Shown piece by piece: positions 18,771-27,494 of a stretch of DNA of 39,979 nt. How positions within the stretch are numbered: position 1 is the first letter of the stretch; each line of letters begins with the position of its first letter. The notes below the pieces were generated by a model, which was given only the letters and a program-made list of their open reading frames with translations, ran no database searches and was not told where the DNA came from. This DNA is from Chitinophaga pinensis (lineage in GTDB: Bacteria; Bacteroidota; Bacteroidia; UBA4408): the NCBI GenBank assembly GCA_945872355.1, contig CAMBZU010000025.1, forward strand, positions 1 through 39,979. The letters are read 5' to 3'. The translations under genes and the position numbers were made by a program.

Positions 18771-18948
18771 CTTTTTCTTTGTGTTAATTAATTTTTAGGA
18801 GCGCGAATATACAAATTGTTGACAAAATAAAGTAATTTCAATTGCAAATTGGTTAAATTTATATGATTTGCTTATGATTCCTGGTTTGTAAGATGGTTGA
18901 AAATATTTTAAAACGACCATGTTTCCTTAAAAACTAGAACATCTTTTG

Positions 18949-19551
18949 CTACTTTAGGAGTATTTCTTTCATTTTTAAAAAGCTCAAATAAGGCCCTTCA
19001 ACACTTGCATAATTTACCAGCCATGCAGGTAAACTCCCTCCGGGATCAATATCCAAGGTGTAAGTTACATGCGTATTTTTGCTGTTAATAGGCGTTAGTT
19101 TCCAAATGGAAGTTGATCTTGGAACCCTTATCTTACCTGCAACCTTTGGACGCAAATTTGGATCGCTGGTGGCTTTAATGGTGCAAACACCAGTTAGTGA
19201 ATCTGTCACTGCCGTTATATGTATTATCAAATCTCTATTGCTCACTGGCCAAGGGGCATATGTTTCACCATAGTAAAGAATATCATAAGTTGCATTGCTT
19301 TTGATGAGTACAGATTGTACTGCATTATATACCCATTCGGTATGCCTGCTCACATTAAAAATTAAATTAAGCATTTGATCAACAGAAACCGAAATTTCGC
19401 ATTCAGCCTTTAATAAATCAAATGGAGATTGTTTATTTTTCTTTGTATAAACCTTAATGCCATCATTGTTTTTTTTTAGCTCCCACACTTGTGCATCAAC
19501 TTTAATTACAAGGAGTAAAGAAATTACGGAGATAAATAAATAACGTTTCAA
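18949..19551 (-). CDS. Secreted START/SRPBCC-domain protein
   Basis: The product is 200 residues with a signal peptide (MKRYLFISVISLLLVIKVDA, cut before Q21), so it is probably periplasmic. The mature part has a START-like lipid-binding pattern: WELKKNNDGIKVYTKK, an early VDQMLNLIFNVSRHTEWV helix, SNRDLIIHITAV, WKLTPINSKNTHVTYTLDID and a C-terminal helix SYASVEGPYLSFLKMKEIL-like segment. START folds bind hydrophobic ligands in a deep cavity. The ligand is unknown here. Its start codon overlaps the stop of the UbiA prenyltransferase gene by 4 bases, indicating translational coupling. That suggests, without proving, a link to an isoprenoid lipid or quinone. Confidence 0.78.
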   Translation of the reverse strand: MKRYLFISVISLLLVIKVDAQVWELKKNNDGIKVYTKKNKQSPFDLLKAECEISVSVDQMLNLIFNVSRHTEWVYNAVQSVLIKSNATYDILYYGETYAPWPVSNRDLIIHITAVTDSLTGVCTIKATSDPNLRPKVAGKIRVPRSTSIWKLTPINSKNTHVTYTLDIDPGGSLPAWLVNYASVEGPYLSFLKMKEILLK

Positions 19552-20411
19552 GAGAAATAATCAAAAAGATAAAAACTTAAAAATGCAACACTGGCTATAC
19601 CATTAGTTGTGAAAAATGCAAGGTTCACTTTTGATAAATCATCTGCTTTCACAAGGCTATGCTGATAAACTAAAAGGCCAGAAAAAACAGCCCATCCTAA
19701 AAAATAAAAGTTGCCACAATGCATTAAAATGCCAGGAATAATTAAAATCAAAGATGAAAATACATGAATTAACCTTGATAGTTTTAAAGCGCCATTCCTG
19801 CCAAGTATCACAGGAATAGATCTTAATTTTTGAGATTTGTCAAAATCATCATCTTGTAAAGCATAAATAATATCAAAACCCCCAACCCAAAAAAGTATTG
19901 CTAATGAAAACAAAGCAGGTATAATATGAAAATAACCTGTTACAGCCAAAAAAGCGCCTAAGGGAGCCAAGCTTAATCCAATGCCTAAAACAAAATGACA
20001 AAGTGCTGTAAATCTTTTGGTTAAGCTATATCCTAACACTACAATAATAGCTATTGGCGACAGGTAAAAGCAAATACTGTTTATAAACCATGTTGTAATT
20101 ACAAAAAATATAACATTAATAATTACAAAAAATAGGGCTGCCTTTGCACTTATAATACCAGCAGGTATTTCTCTTACAAAGGTTCTAGGATTTGCTTTGT
20201 CAAAATTACGATCGGCAAACCTATTAAAAGCCATTGCTGCATTTCTTGCAAATACCATACACATTACTATTTTTAAAAATAATAACCACTCAAAGCGGGC
20301 ATCATTCATCTTTAGCGCTGTAAAGTATCCAACAATGGCAAACGGAAGTGCAAATACAGTATGACTGAATTTTACTAATGACAAGTAGTTTAATAAAGCA
20401 ATCTTAGGCAT
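19548..20411 (-). CDS. ubiA: UbiA-family aromatic prenyltransferase
   Basis: The product is 287 residues with about eight membrane helices. Both metal-diphosphate motifs are intact: NRFADRNFD (Asn63, Asp67, Asp71) and DIIYALQDDDFD (Asp180, Tyr183, Asp187, Asp191). An NPRTFVREIPAG stretch with the usual basic residues follows the first motif. Such enzymes attach a polyprenyl chain to an aromatic acid in the inner membrane. In Bacteroidota, which use menaquinone, this 4-hydroxybenzoate-type branch is most likely the MqnP-like step of the futalosine menaquinone route rather than ubiquinone synthesis. No other menaquinone gene is in the window, so that assignment is inference. It is the upstream partner of the START protein gene, with a 4-base overlap. 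Confidence 0.88.
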   Translation of the reverse strand: MPKIALLNYLSLVKFSHTVFALPFAIVGYFTALKMNDARFEWLLFLKIVMCMVFARNAAMAFNRFADRNFDKANPRTFVREIPAGIISAKAALFFVIINVIFFVITTWFINSICFYLSPIAIIVVLGYSLTKRFTALCHFVLGIGLSLAPLGAFLAVTGYFHIIPALFSLAILFWVGGFDIIYALQDDDFDKSQKLRSIPVILGRNGALKLSRLIHVFSSLILIIPGILMHCGNFYFLGWAVFSGLLVYQHSLVKADDLSKVNLAFFTTNGIASVAFLSFYLFDYFS

Positions 20412-20601
20412 TAATGAAATTTAAAGGGTGGATTAAAAAGTTTATATTAATTCTTTAATATTAATTCTACAGAAACAAATAAAGTACATTTTGGTTTAAA
20501 TCTAGCTGCTTAAACCTATCCTAAAAAAACAATATAAGTATTATTGAATTATCTTTAACTCCTCTGGTATAAGATTAATTCGAATCCTTTACATAAAAAA
20601 A

Positions 20602-20856
20602 CTAACTTGATTTAATATTGTTTTCTTTCAAACGCTCTTCTCTGGGGCCTCGCATATGAATAACAAGTCCGTTAAGAAAGTTTCTTAAAATTTGATCACC
20701 GCATTCTTTGTAATTAGGATGGTCTTCGTTTCTGAAAAAAGCATTCAATTCACTTGTACTTACATTAAAATTTGCAAGCAATAATATTTTTTGAATGTCA
20801 TCATTTTTTAATTTTAAAGCGACCCTTAATTTCTTCAGAATATCATTGTTTGACAT
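20602..20856 (-). CDS. DUF1456 (YehS-like) protein, single repeat
   Basis: The product is 84 residues. The sequence NNDILKKLRVALKLKNDDI, VSTSELNAFFRNEDHPNYKECGDQ and LRNFLNGLVIHMRG matches the DUF1456 repeat. It most resembles the second half of E. coli YehS, which carries two such repeats in about 156 residues, so this is a half-length, one-repeat version. A dimer could restore the two-repeat unit. The function of the family is unknown. It stands alone, 190 bases upstream of the UbiA gene on the same strand. It ends in a charged tail (PREERLKENNIKSS). Confidence 0.8.
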   Translation of the reverse strand: MSNNDILKKLRVALKLKNDDIQKILLLANFNVSTSELNAFFRNEDHPNYKECGDQILRNFLNGLVIHMRGPREERLKENNIKSS

Positions 20857-21236
20857 AATCTAGTTTTAAAATAATTTTAAGATGTATTAAAATACAAAAG
20901 TGCAAATAATACCAATGCAATTTATAAAACAGCCTATTTTTTATAAACCTGTAATCAGAATTTACCTTTATTGATTTAAACACAATAAAAATAAGATGTG
21001 CCAAAATTGGGTTAATTTTTATTTATTAGGTGTAATATTTCATTAAGATATTTTAAGAATAATTAGATCTCTAGTAGCATTAAGCATTAAAAAACAATTT
21101 GGTATTTTACCCAAGTTGTTGAAATGTAACAACTAATGGAGTGCTTCAACAAAATGTTGATAAAAATGAAAAGCATGCCCTAAGAATTAAATATTTAGCG
21201 GGTGTAAGTCAATTATATTTGCATTTTTAAATTCAG
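20857..21236. other. Divergent intergenic region with two hairpins, 380 bases
   Basis: The region lies between the DUF1456 gene (minus) and the OmpA-family gene (plus). Two inverted repeats sit close together: AGTTGTT/AACAACT (21114-21120 with 21128-21134) and TCAACA/TGTTGA (21146-21151 with 21155-21160). Neither is followed by a T-run, so they are not obvious terminators. No ORF or RNA gene was recognised. Confidence 0.45.
21214..21221 (+). promoter_or_regulatory. Possible -7 box for the OmpA-family gene
   Basis: TATATTTG fits the Bacteroidota consensus TAnnTTTG. It lies 15 bases before the start codon at 21237, so the leader would be very short. The best upstream -33 candidate, a TTTAG at 21194, is a poor match and slightly too close. 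Confidence 0.28.
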
Positions 21237-22466
21237 ATGCGTAATATAATATTCCTTATTAGTTGTTTTTTTATCAGCAATTTGCATGGTCAAAATAGTG
21301 ATTGCAACACTGCTCTATTGATTTCGGATACCATATATCAACAAATAATACCACCGTTTGGATATGGCAAAGTTAAAGAGTTAGTTCAACCCAAGAAGTA
21401 TGATTTCACTTCTTTTAAAAGTGAAAAAAACAGTGAGTGGTTCATTTTGAAGCAAACTGAAAAAGTAAGTTTGACGCTGAGTATCATTCCAATTAATGTT
21501 AATGATGATTATGACTTCATGATTTTTGATGCCTCAGAAATTGGATTTTGTGATTCTATAAAAGTAGCCAACAAAATCAAACCTTTACGATCTAATATTT
21601 CAAGAAACGATAAAGCTGTTAATAGTATCACTGGATTAAGAACAAGTAACGATACTTCATTTGTAGGTATAGGTTTAGGTAATTCTTTTTGTAGGCCAAT
21701 TATTATGGAAGCCGGTAAATCATATATATTGGTAATTTGCTGCGATCGCAATCCACAAAAAGGTTTTACATTGAAATTAAATTATGAAAAAGTAAAATCC
21801 AATGATGCTGCTACAGATAGTCTTTTGGCTAGGATAGAAGCAGAGTCCAAAAAAAGTAGAAATAAATTGCAGTTCTTTTTTGCAGATAAAGAAACTAAGC
21901 AAAAAATTGAAGCAGATGCTGTTGTTAGAACCAATTTAATTGATACGGGATATGTAATAAGTGGCTTTTCTGCATATAACATTGCCCTTAAATCTCAAAC
22001 AGATTTAATGGCAGTTGCCTCAGGGTTTATGATTGAAAAGAGAAATTATTCATTAACTGAAGATTCTCTTTCAATTATTGATACTATATTTTTAAGAAAG
22101 ATAACTGTTGATGCATATTTAGAAATAATTCCTTTTTATTTTGAAGGTAATACCAATAAATTATTGCCAAAATCAAAGCCTGCACTTTTATCACTTTTGC
22201 TCTTTTTACAGAAAAATCCAAATGTGCAAATTGAGATTCAGGGGCATGCAAATGGCCCTAAAAGAAAAAATGTAAGAGAGTTTAGAAAACTCAGTGAGAA
22301 TAGGGCAGAGGCTATTAAAAAGTATCTAACTTTTGAAGGGATTAGTAAAAAAAGGTTGGCAATTGAAGGTTATGGAAACGCTATGATGCTTTTTCCTGAT
22401 CCACAAACTGAAGAAGAGAGTGAATTAAATAGGAGGGTTGAAATTAAAATAATTTCTATTGAATAA
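21237..22466 (+). CDS. Secreted OmpA-domain protein with an N-terminal beta-domain
   Basis: The product is 409 residues. A signal peptide (MRNIIFLISCFFISNLHG, about 18 residues) leads to a cysteine-containing beta-rich domain (about 20-185). That domain resembles pre-peptidase or carbohydrate-binding sandwich folds (SEWFILKQTEKVSLTLSI, DYDFMIFDAS, SYILVICCDRN). A middle linker follows, with a YVISGFSAYNIAL repeat-like segment. The OmpA-like domain spans about 295-409: IIPFYFEGNTNKLLPKSKPAL, VQIEIQGHANGPKR, LSENRAEAIKKYL, RLAIEGYGNAM and ELNRRVEIKII. The family binds peptidoglycan. Here the usual TDxxG is replaced by HANGPKR, so binding of diaminopimelate may be altered. It is followed by topA after 134 bases. 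Confidence 0.8.
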   Translation: MRNIIFLISCFFISNLHGQNSDCNTALLISDTIYQQIIPPFGYGKVKELVQPKKYDFTSFKSEKNSEWFILKQTEKVSLTLSIIPINVNDDYDFMIFDASEIGFCDSIKVANKIKPLRSNISRNDKAVNSITGLRTSNDTSFVGIGLGNSFCRPIIMEAGKSYILVICCDRNPQKGFTLKLNYEKVKSNDAATDSLLARIEAESKKSRNKLQFFFADKETKQKIEADAVVRTNLIDTGYVISGFSAYNIALKSQTDLMAVASGFMIEKRNYSLTEDSLSIIDTIFLRKITVDAYLEIIPFYFEGNTNKLLPKSKPALLSLLLFLQKNPNVQIEIQGHANGPKRKNVREFRKLSENRAEAIKKYLTFEGISKKRLAIEGYGNAMMLFPDPQTEEESELNRRVEIKIISIE

Positions 22467-22600
22467 TTTTATCTTAAATTGTAGTGATTTATTTAAGTGT
22501 AAACAGTTGTTTTGAATTTTTTGTAAAACTCTCTTTAGTTGCAAATTAAATAAAATCCTTTTCTTTGCCTTTTTGATAACTAAAATCTTAATACACAAAC

Positions 22601-25042
22601 ATGAGTAAAAATTTAGTGATTGTTGAGTCTCCTGCAAAGGCCAAAACTATAGAAGGATTTTTAGGAAGTGACTATATCGTTAAGTCGAGTTTTGGTCACG
22701 TGCGAGATTTGGTTAAGAAAGGACTAGGCGTAGATGTAAACAATAAGTTTTTGCCAAATTACGAAGTGTCAGAAGATAAAATAAAAGTTGTTAATGAGCT
22801 AAAGAAAATTGCAAGTAAAGCAGAAGTAGTTTGGCTAGCAACTGATGAGGACCGTGAAGGAGAAGCTATTTCATGGCATTTATATGAGACTTTGGGTTTA
22901 GATAAAAGTAACACAAAAAGAATAGTGTTTCATGAGATTACCCCAAGTGCAATTAAAAATGCAATCAACAACCCGCGTACAATTGATTTAAATTTAGTAG
23001 ATGCACAGCAGGCAAGAAGAATACTAGATCGTTTGGTTGGTTTTGAATTATCTCCCGTATTGTGGAAAAAAGTAAAACCTTCTCTTTCTGCTGGTCGTGT
23101 GCAATCTGTTGCTGTTAGATTAATTGTTGAAAGAGAAAGAGAAGTTACTAATTTCGTAACCGAGAACTATTATAGGATAACAGCCATTTTCACCAACCAA
23201 AAAGGTGATTCATTTAAAGCTGATATCGCAAGAAGGGTTCCAACTAAGGAAGAAGCTCAAAGAATTATTGAAACATGTTTAGGAGCGCAATTCACTGTGG
23301 CTGATCTTCAAACATCGCCAGCAAAGAAAACACCTGCAGCGCCTTTTACTACATCTACGCTTCAACAAGAAGCAAGTAGAAAATTAGGCTTTTCTGTGGC
23401 GCAAACAATGAGTATTGCACAACGATTATATGAAAGTGGAAAAATCACATATATGAGAACTGATTCTGTTAATTTATCAGAAACAGCACTTATTGCATCA
23501 AAGGAAGAAATACTTAAATCCTTCGGCAAGGAATATCATCACGAGCGACAATTTAAAACAAAATCTAAAAGTGCTCAAGAAGCGCATGAGGCCATAAGAC
23601 CAACTTATTTTAATGTACATAAATTAGAGGGCGAAAATCAAGAAAAAAAACTCTACGAACTCATTTGGAAAAGAACTGTTGCGTCACAAATGAGTGATGC
23701 CCAATTAGAAAAGACCAATGTTCAGATCAAAAATAACAATAACAATGAAAACTTTGTTGCTAATGGTGAAGTAATGAAGTTTGATGGATTCTTAAAATTA
23801 TACATTGAGTCCACAGATGATGAAAATACTGAAGAACAAGAAGGGATGTTACCTGCCATGAAAATCACTGACAATCTCAAGTATAATGAAATTAAAGCTA
23901 CTCAAAAGTTTACCTATCATCCACCAAGATATACTGAGGCTGCTTTGGTTAAAAAGTTAGAAGAACTGGGTATTGGACGTCCATCAACCTATGCACCAAC
24001 TATTTCTACTGTGCAAAAAAGAGGATATGTGGTAAAAGAAGATAGAGACGGTGTAAAAAGAAATTTCGATGTGATCGTTTTAAAAGAAACTGAAATTTCT
24101 AATACTACTGAAACTATGAATACGGGTGCTGAGCGCTCAAAATTATTCCCTACCGATATTGGAGTTGTTGTAACAGATTTTCTTACTGCTAATTTTGATG
24201 AAATTATGGATTATAATTTCACAGCTTTGGTGGAAAAGGAATTTGATGAAATTGCTGAAGGCAATCTTAAATGGCAAAAAATGCTCGAAAGTTTTTACAG
24301 ACCATTTCATATTCATGTAGAAAACACAGTTGAACATTCAGACAGAGCTTCAGGTGAAAGAAACTTAGGGGTTGACCCAGTGTCTGGCAAAAATGTTTTC
24401 GCGCGTATTGGTCGCTTTGGGCCTGTTATTCAAATTGGGGATGGTGATGCCGAAGAAAAGCCAAAGTTTGCAAGTTTGAATAGTAATCAACGCATAGAAA
24501 GTATTACTTTAGAAGATGCAATGGAGCTTTTTAAACTGCCACGTGTAGTTGGTCTATTTGAAACAAAAGAAATGATTGTTGCTGCAGGCAGATTTGGTCC
24601 TTATGTAAGACATGAAGGTGCATTTTACTCGCTAGCAAAAACTGATGAGCCCATGAGTATTACAGCAGAGAGAGCCATCGAACTTATTGAAGCAAAAAGA
24701 AAAAAAGACAGTGAACGTGTTATCAATCATTTTAAAGATCAAGATATTCAAGTTTTAAATGGTCGCTGGGGGCCATATATTGCTGCAAATGATAAAAATT
24801 TTAAAATTCCAAAAGGAAGCAAGGAAGCAAAAGAATTGAGCTTGGCAGATTGTTTAGATATCATCAATTCTAGCGAAGGTACTCCTCAAAGAAATGCTGC
24901 ATTTAAGAAAAAAGCTGCGGTTGCTGCACCAAAGAAGACAGCAAAGAAAACTGCCGCTAAGAAAACAACGAGTAAAACAACAGCAAAAAAGCCAGCACCT
25001 AAAAAAGTAGCTGCCAAAAAAATACCAACTTCTAAAAAATAG
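22601..25042 (+). CDS. topA: DNA topoisomerase I
   Basis: The product is 813 residues. A Toprim domain at the N-terminus (NLVIVESPAKAKTIEGFLG, then ATDEDREGEAISWHL) is followed by the type IA core with the catalytic tyrosine Tyr284 in GKITYMRTDSVNLSE and the LEELGIGRPSTYAPTISTV motif. The C-terminus lacks zinc-finger cysteines. It has instead three repeats built on GRFGP or GRWGP (about residues 600-750). A strongly basic tail rich in Ala, Lys, Pro and Thr (about 770-813) looks like histone H1. The enzyme relaxes negative supercoils. It is separated by only 5 bases from the arginase-fold gene and lies just upstream of the T9SS cluster. Confidence 0.95.
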   Translation: MSKNLVIVESPAKAKTIEGFLGSDYIVKSSFGHVRDLVKKGLGVDVNNKFLPNYEVSEDKIKVVNELKKIASKAEVVWLATDEDREGEAISWHLYETLGLDKSNTKRIVFHEITPSAIKNAINNPRTIDLNLVDAQQARRILDRLVGFELSPVLWKKVKPSLSAGRVQSVAVRLIVEREREVTNFVTENYYRITAIFTNQKGDSFKADIARRVPTKEEAQRIIETCLGAQFTVADLQTSPAKKTPAAPFTTSTLQQEASRKLGFSVAQTMSIAQRLYESGKITYMRTDSVNLSETALIASKEEILKSFGKEYHHERQFKTKSKSAQEAHEAIRPTYFNVHKLEGENQEKKLYELIWKRTVASQMSDAQLEKTNVQIKNNNNNENFVANGEVMKFDGFLKLYIESTDDENTEEQEGMLPAMKITDNLKYNEIKATQKFTYHPPRYTEAALVKKLEELGIGRPSTYAPTISTVQKRGYVVKEDRDGVKRNFDVIVLKETEISNTTETMNTGAERSKLFPTDIGVVVTDFLTANFDEIMDYNFTALVEKEFDEIAEGNLKWQKMLESFYRPFHIHVENTVEHSDRASGERNLGVDPVSGKNVFARIGRFGPVIQIGDGDAEEKPKFASLNSNQRIESITLEDAMELFKLPRVVGLFETKEMIVAAGRFGPYVRHEGAFYSLAKTDEPMSITAERAIELIEAKRKKDSERVINHFKDQDIQVLNGRWGPYIAANDKNFKIPKGSKEAKELSLADCLDIINSSEGTPQRNAAFKKKAAVAAPKKTAKKTAAKKTTSKTTAKKPAPKKVAAKKIPTSKK

Positions 25043-25047
25043 TAGTT

Positions 25048-26220
25048 TTGGATATTTCTGTTTTTTTTAACCCTGTAAATCTCTCTTTTATTAGTGATGG
25101 CAATGTTTATCAGCCTAATCAGCTAGGACACACCATTAAAAAGTTTGAAGAAAAAGATAATTTTCCTTCTGTAGAAGAGTGCCGAATAGCAATAATTGGT
25201 GTGAAAGAAGGTAGAGGGGCCCTCGCTAACGAGTCATGTGCGGATGCTCCAGATTTTGTGCGAAAACATTTATACAAACTTTGGGGACTGGGAAATTTAT
25301 TTCAAATTGTTGATATGGGCAACATTGAGCCAGGTCATAGCATTGAGGATACCTATTACGCATTGTCTTCAACTGTTGAATATCTTGTTAAGTTTAATAT
25401 TCTGCCTTTGATTATTGGTGGTGGTCAAGATTTAACCTTTGCCAATTACAGAGGATACCAACATTTGGAACAATTGGTAAATTTGGTTTCGGTAGATGCT
25501 AATTTTAATTTGGGCTTTATTGATGATGAATTGGATGCCCAAACTTACCTGAGTAAAATTATACTTTACCAACCCAATTATTTATTCAATTACAGTAACA
25601 TAGGATATCAAACATATTTTGCAGATCCGGCTGCGGTTGAACTTATGCAAAAGTTATTTTTTGATAGCTATCGTTTAGGCACGGTTAGAGCAAATTTAGA
25701 AGAAACTGAGCCAATAGTTAGAAATGCCGACATCGTATCTTTTGATATTTCTGCTGTGCGCAAGGCTGATGCTCCGGGGAATTTCAATGCCGGTCCCAAT
25801 GGCTTTTCAGGTGAAGAGTTTTGCCAAATAGCGCGTTATGCAGGTTTGAGCGATAAAGTATCTTCAGTTGGTTTTTATGAGTACAATCCCATTTTTGATG
25901 ATAGAGAAAGTACAGCCAACCTAATAGCACAGGCAATATGGTGTTTTATTGAAGGCGTCAGTCAACGTAAAAATGACATTCCAACAAGTTTAAATCCTAA
26001 TTTTTTGAAATATCGGGTATTTATTAGTGAAAGTAAACACGAAATTGTATTCTACAAAAGCAATAAAAGTGATCGTTGGTGGATGGAAGTGCCTTACCCC
26101 AACAACAAATCAAAGTATGAACGTCATCATTTAGTGCCTTGTTCCTATGCCGACTATCAAATAGCTTGTAATGAAGGTATGCCAGATAGATGGTGGCAAA
26201 CCTATCAGAAACTTATATAG
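25048..26220 (+). CDS. Arginase/formimidoylglutamase-fold protein with degenerate metal site
   Basis: The product is 390 residues. The TTG start at 25048, 5 bases after the topA stop, is chosen because the next in-frame ATG would remove about 90 conserved residues. The ureohydrolase fold is recognisable: CRIAIIGVKEGRGALANESCADAPDFVR, LPLIIGGGQDLTFANY, LVSVDANFNLG, and SFDISAVRKADAPGN. Active family members read GG(D/G)HS, DAHxD and DxD at these places to bind two Mn ions. Here they are GGGQD (Gln127), DANFN (Asn152, Asn154) and DIS (Ser235). Only Asp150 and Asp233 remain, so classical hydrolysis of arginine or formiminoglutamate is unlikely. A C-terminal extension of about 80 residues (SDRWWMEVPYP) is also present. 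I infer a structural or regulatory role. Confidence 0.8.
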   Translation: MDISVFFNPVNLSFISDGNVYQPNQLGHTIKKFEEKDNFPSVEECRIAIIGVKEGRGALANESCADAPDFVRKHLYKLWGLGNLFQIVDMGNIEPGHSIEDTYYALSSTVEYLVKFNILPLIIGGGQDLTFANYRGYQHLEQLVNLVSVDANFNLGFIDDELDAQTYLSKIILYQPNYLFNYSNIGYQTYFADPAAVELMQKLFFDSYRLGTVRANLEETEPIVRNADIVSFDISAVRKADAPGNFNAGPNGFSGEEFCQIARYAGLSDKVSSVGFYEYNPIFDDRESTANLIAQAIWCFIEGVSQRKNDIPTSLNPNFLKYRVFISESKHEIVFYKSNKSDRWWMEVPYPNNKSKYERHHLVPCSYADYQIACNEGMPDRWWQTYQKLI

Positions 26221-26384
26221 TGCAAAATAACATTAATTTACTAAATATTAACAACTATTTAGCTGCATGAACATAATATTGTTAAAAAGATTTGCAATTT
26301 CCGAAATTGATTCTTTTCTTTACCGACTGAATTTAAAAAATAGTACATATCAAAGCAAATAAAAAAGTAACCAAATCAATACTT

Positions 26385-27320
26385 ATGAAGAAAATAATTA
26401 CTTCTGTAATACTTGCCATTGGCGGTTTTCAAGCTTTCGCTCAACAAGACCCACAGTTCAGTCAACAGATGTTTACACGGTTGTCAACTAATGCAGGTTT
26501 TGCCGGCGCTAGTGAGTATTTGTGTGCAACTGTAATGAATCGTCAGCAATGGGTTGGTTTTGATGGCGCACCTAAATCTACATTGGTTACTATTGATGCC
26601 CCAATAAAAATTGGAGAGCATACAATTGGTGTTGGTGCTACTATCATTGCAGATAAATTAGGTTTTGAAAGCACTTTTTCTGGGAAACTAGCAGCAGCAT
26701 ATCGTAAAAATATTGGACCTGGTAATTTAGGCATCGGTTTAGATTTTGGAATTTTAAACAAAGCAGTAGGCGGTAATTTTATTTCAATTCAACAAGGTGA
26801 TAATTTAATACCACAAGCTTCAGTTAGTGATAAGGCTATGGATTTAGGTTTCGGATTGCATTATCATATTCCAGGAAAATTATATGCAGGAATTTCTGGT
26901 GTACATTTATTAGCACCAAAGTTAGAAGGAACCAATTTGCAATATTTAATGGCTCGTCATTGGTATGTTACAGCTGGTTACGAATATGCCATCAACGAAA
27001 TGTTAACTGTACGTCCTAATTTTTTATTTAAAACTGATGGTGCATCTTCTCAGTTAGATGTTAATGCAAATGTATTATATAACAATATGGTTTGGGCTGG
27101 TTTATCATTTCGCTTACAAGATGCTATAGTGCCAATGTTAGGCTACCAAGGTACTTTGGCAAATGGCAAAGGAAACTACAGAATTGGATATGCTTATGAT
27201 TTAACTATATCTAATATAAAGCAATACAGCAGTGGAACACATGAAATTATGTTAGGCTTTTGTTACAACATAACACCTCCAAAGAAAATCACAAGGTATA
27301 AAAACCCTAGATTTTTATAA
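26385..27320 (+). CDS. porP: PorP/SprF-family outer-membrane protein of T9SS
   Basis: The product is 311 residues. A signal peptide (MKKIITSVILAIGGFQAFA, cut before QQDPQFSQ) leads to the family hallmark QDPQFSQQMFTRLSTNAGFAG. Repeated amphipathic beta-strands typical of a membrane barrel follow, for example GIGLDFGILNKAVG, LYAGISGVHLLAP, VRPNFLFKT, GNYRIGYAYDLTI and HEIMLGFCYNI. PorP/SprF proteins sit in the outer membrane and are needed for secretion or surface attachment of T9SS substrates. It directly precedes gldK (174 bases), which is the arrangement of the porphyromonad porP-K-L-M-N operon. No clear terminator separates it from gldK. Confidence 0.92.
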   Translation: MKKIITSVILAIGGFQAFAQQDPQFSQQMFTRLSTNAGFAGASEYLCATVMNRQQWVGFDGAPKSTLVTIDAPIKIGEHTIGVGATIIADKLGFESTFSGKLAAAYRKNIGPGNLGIGLDFGILNKAVGGNFISIQQGDNLIPQASVSDKAMDLGFGLHYHIPGKLYAGISGVHLLAPKLEGTNLQYLMARHWYVTAGYEYAINEMLTVRPNFLFKTDGASSQLDVNANVLYNNMVWAGLSFRLQDAIVPMLGYQGTLANGKGNYRIGYAYDLTISNIKQYSSGTHEIMLGFCYNITPPKKITRYKNPRFL

Positions 27321-27494
27321 AATTTACTATTTTTGTAACTTATAATTTAACTCCTTCGTAAAGGGCACTCACACACTTTTCTTTTTAAAACAGAAAATCT
27401 AAATTCTACAAAATGAAGCAAAATTACTTAAAGCGTAACATTTCAAAAAATGCAAGGCTGTTTCATTAATTGTACTCAATTTAATTTAAAAAAA

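Noticed and set aside
27328-27335. TATTTTTG as a gldK promoter
   Set aside because: It fits the -7 consensus but has no -33 element at the right spacing and lies 160 bases from the gene; such matches are frequent by chance in this AT-rich DNA.
27450-27494. Upstream ATG for gldK giving 15 more residues
   Set aside because: It would place a non-hydrophobic stretch before a perfect lipoprotein signal; the ATG at 27495 fits the family.
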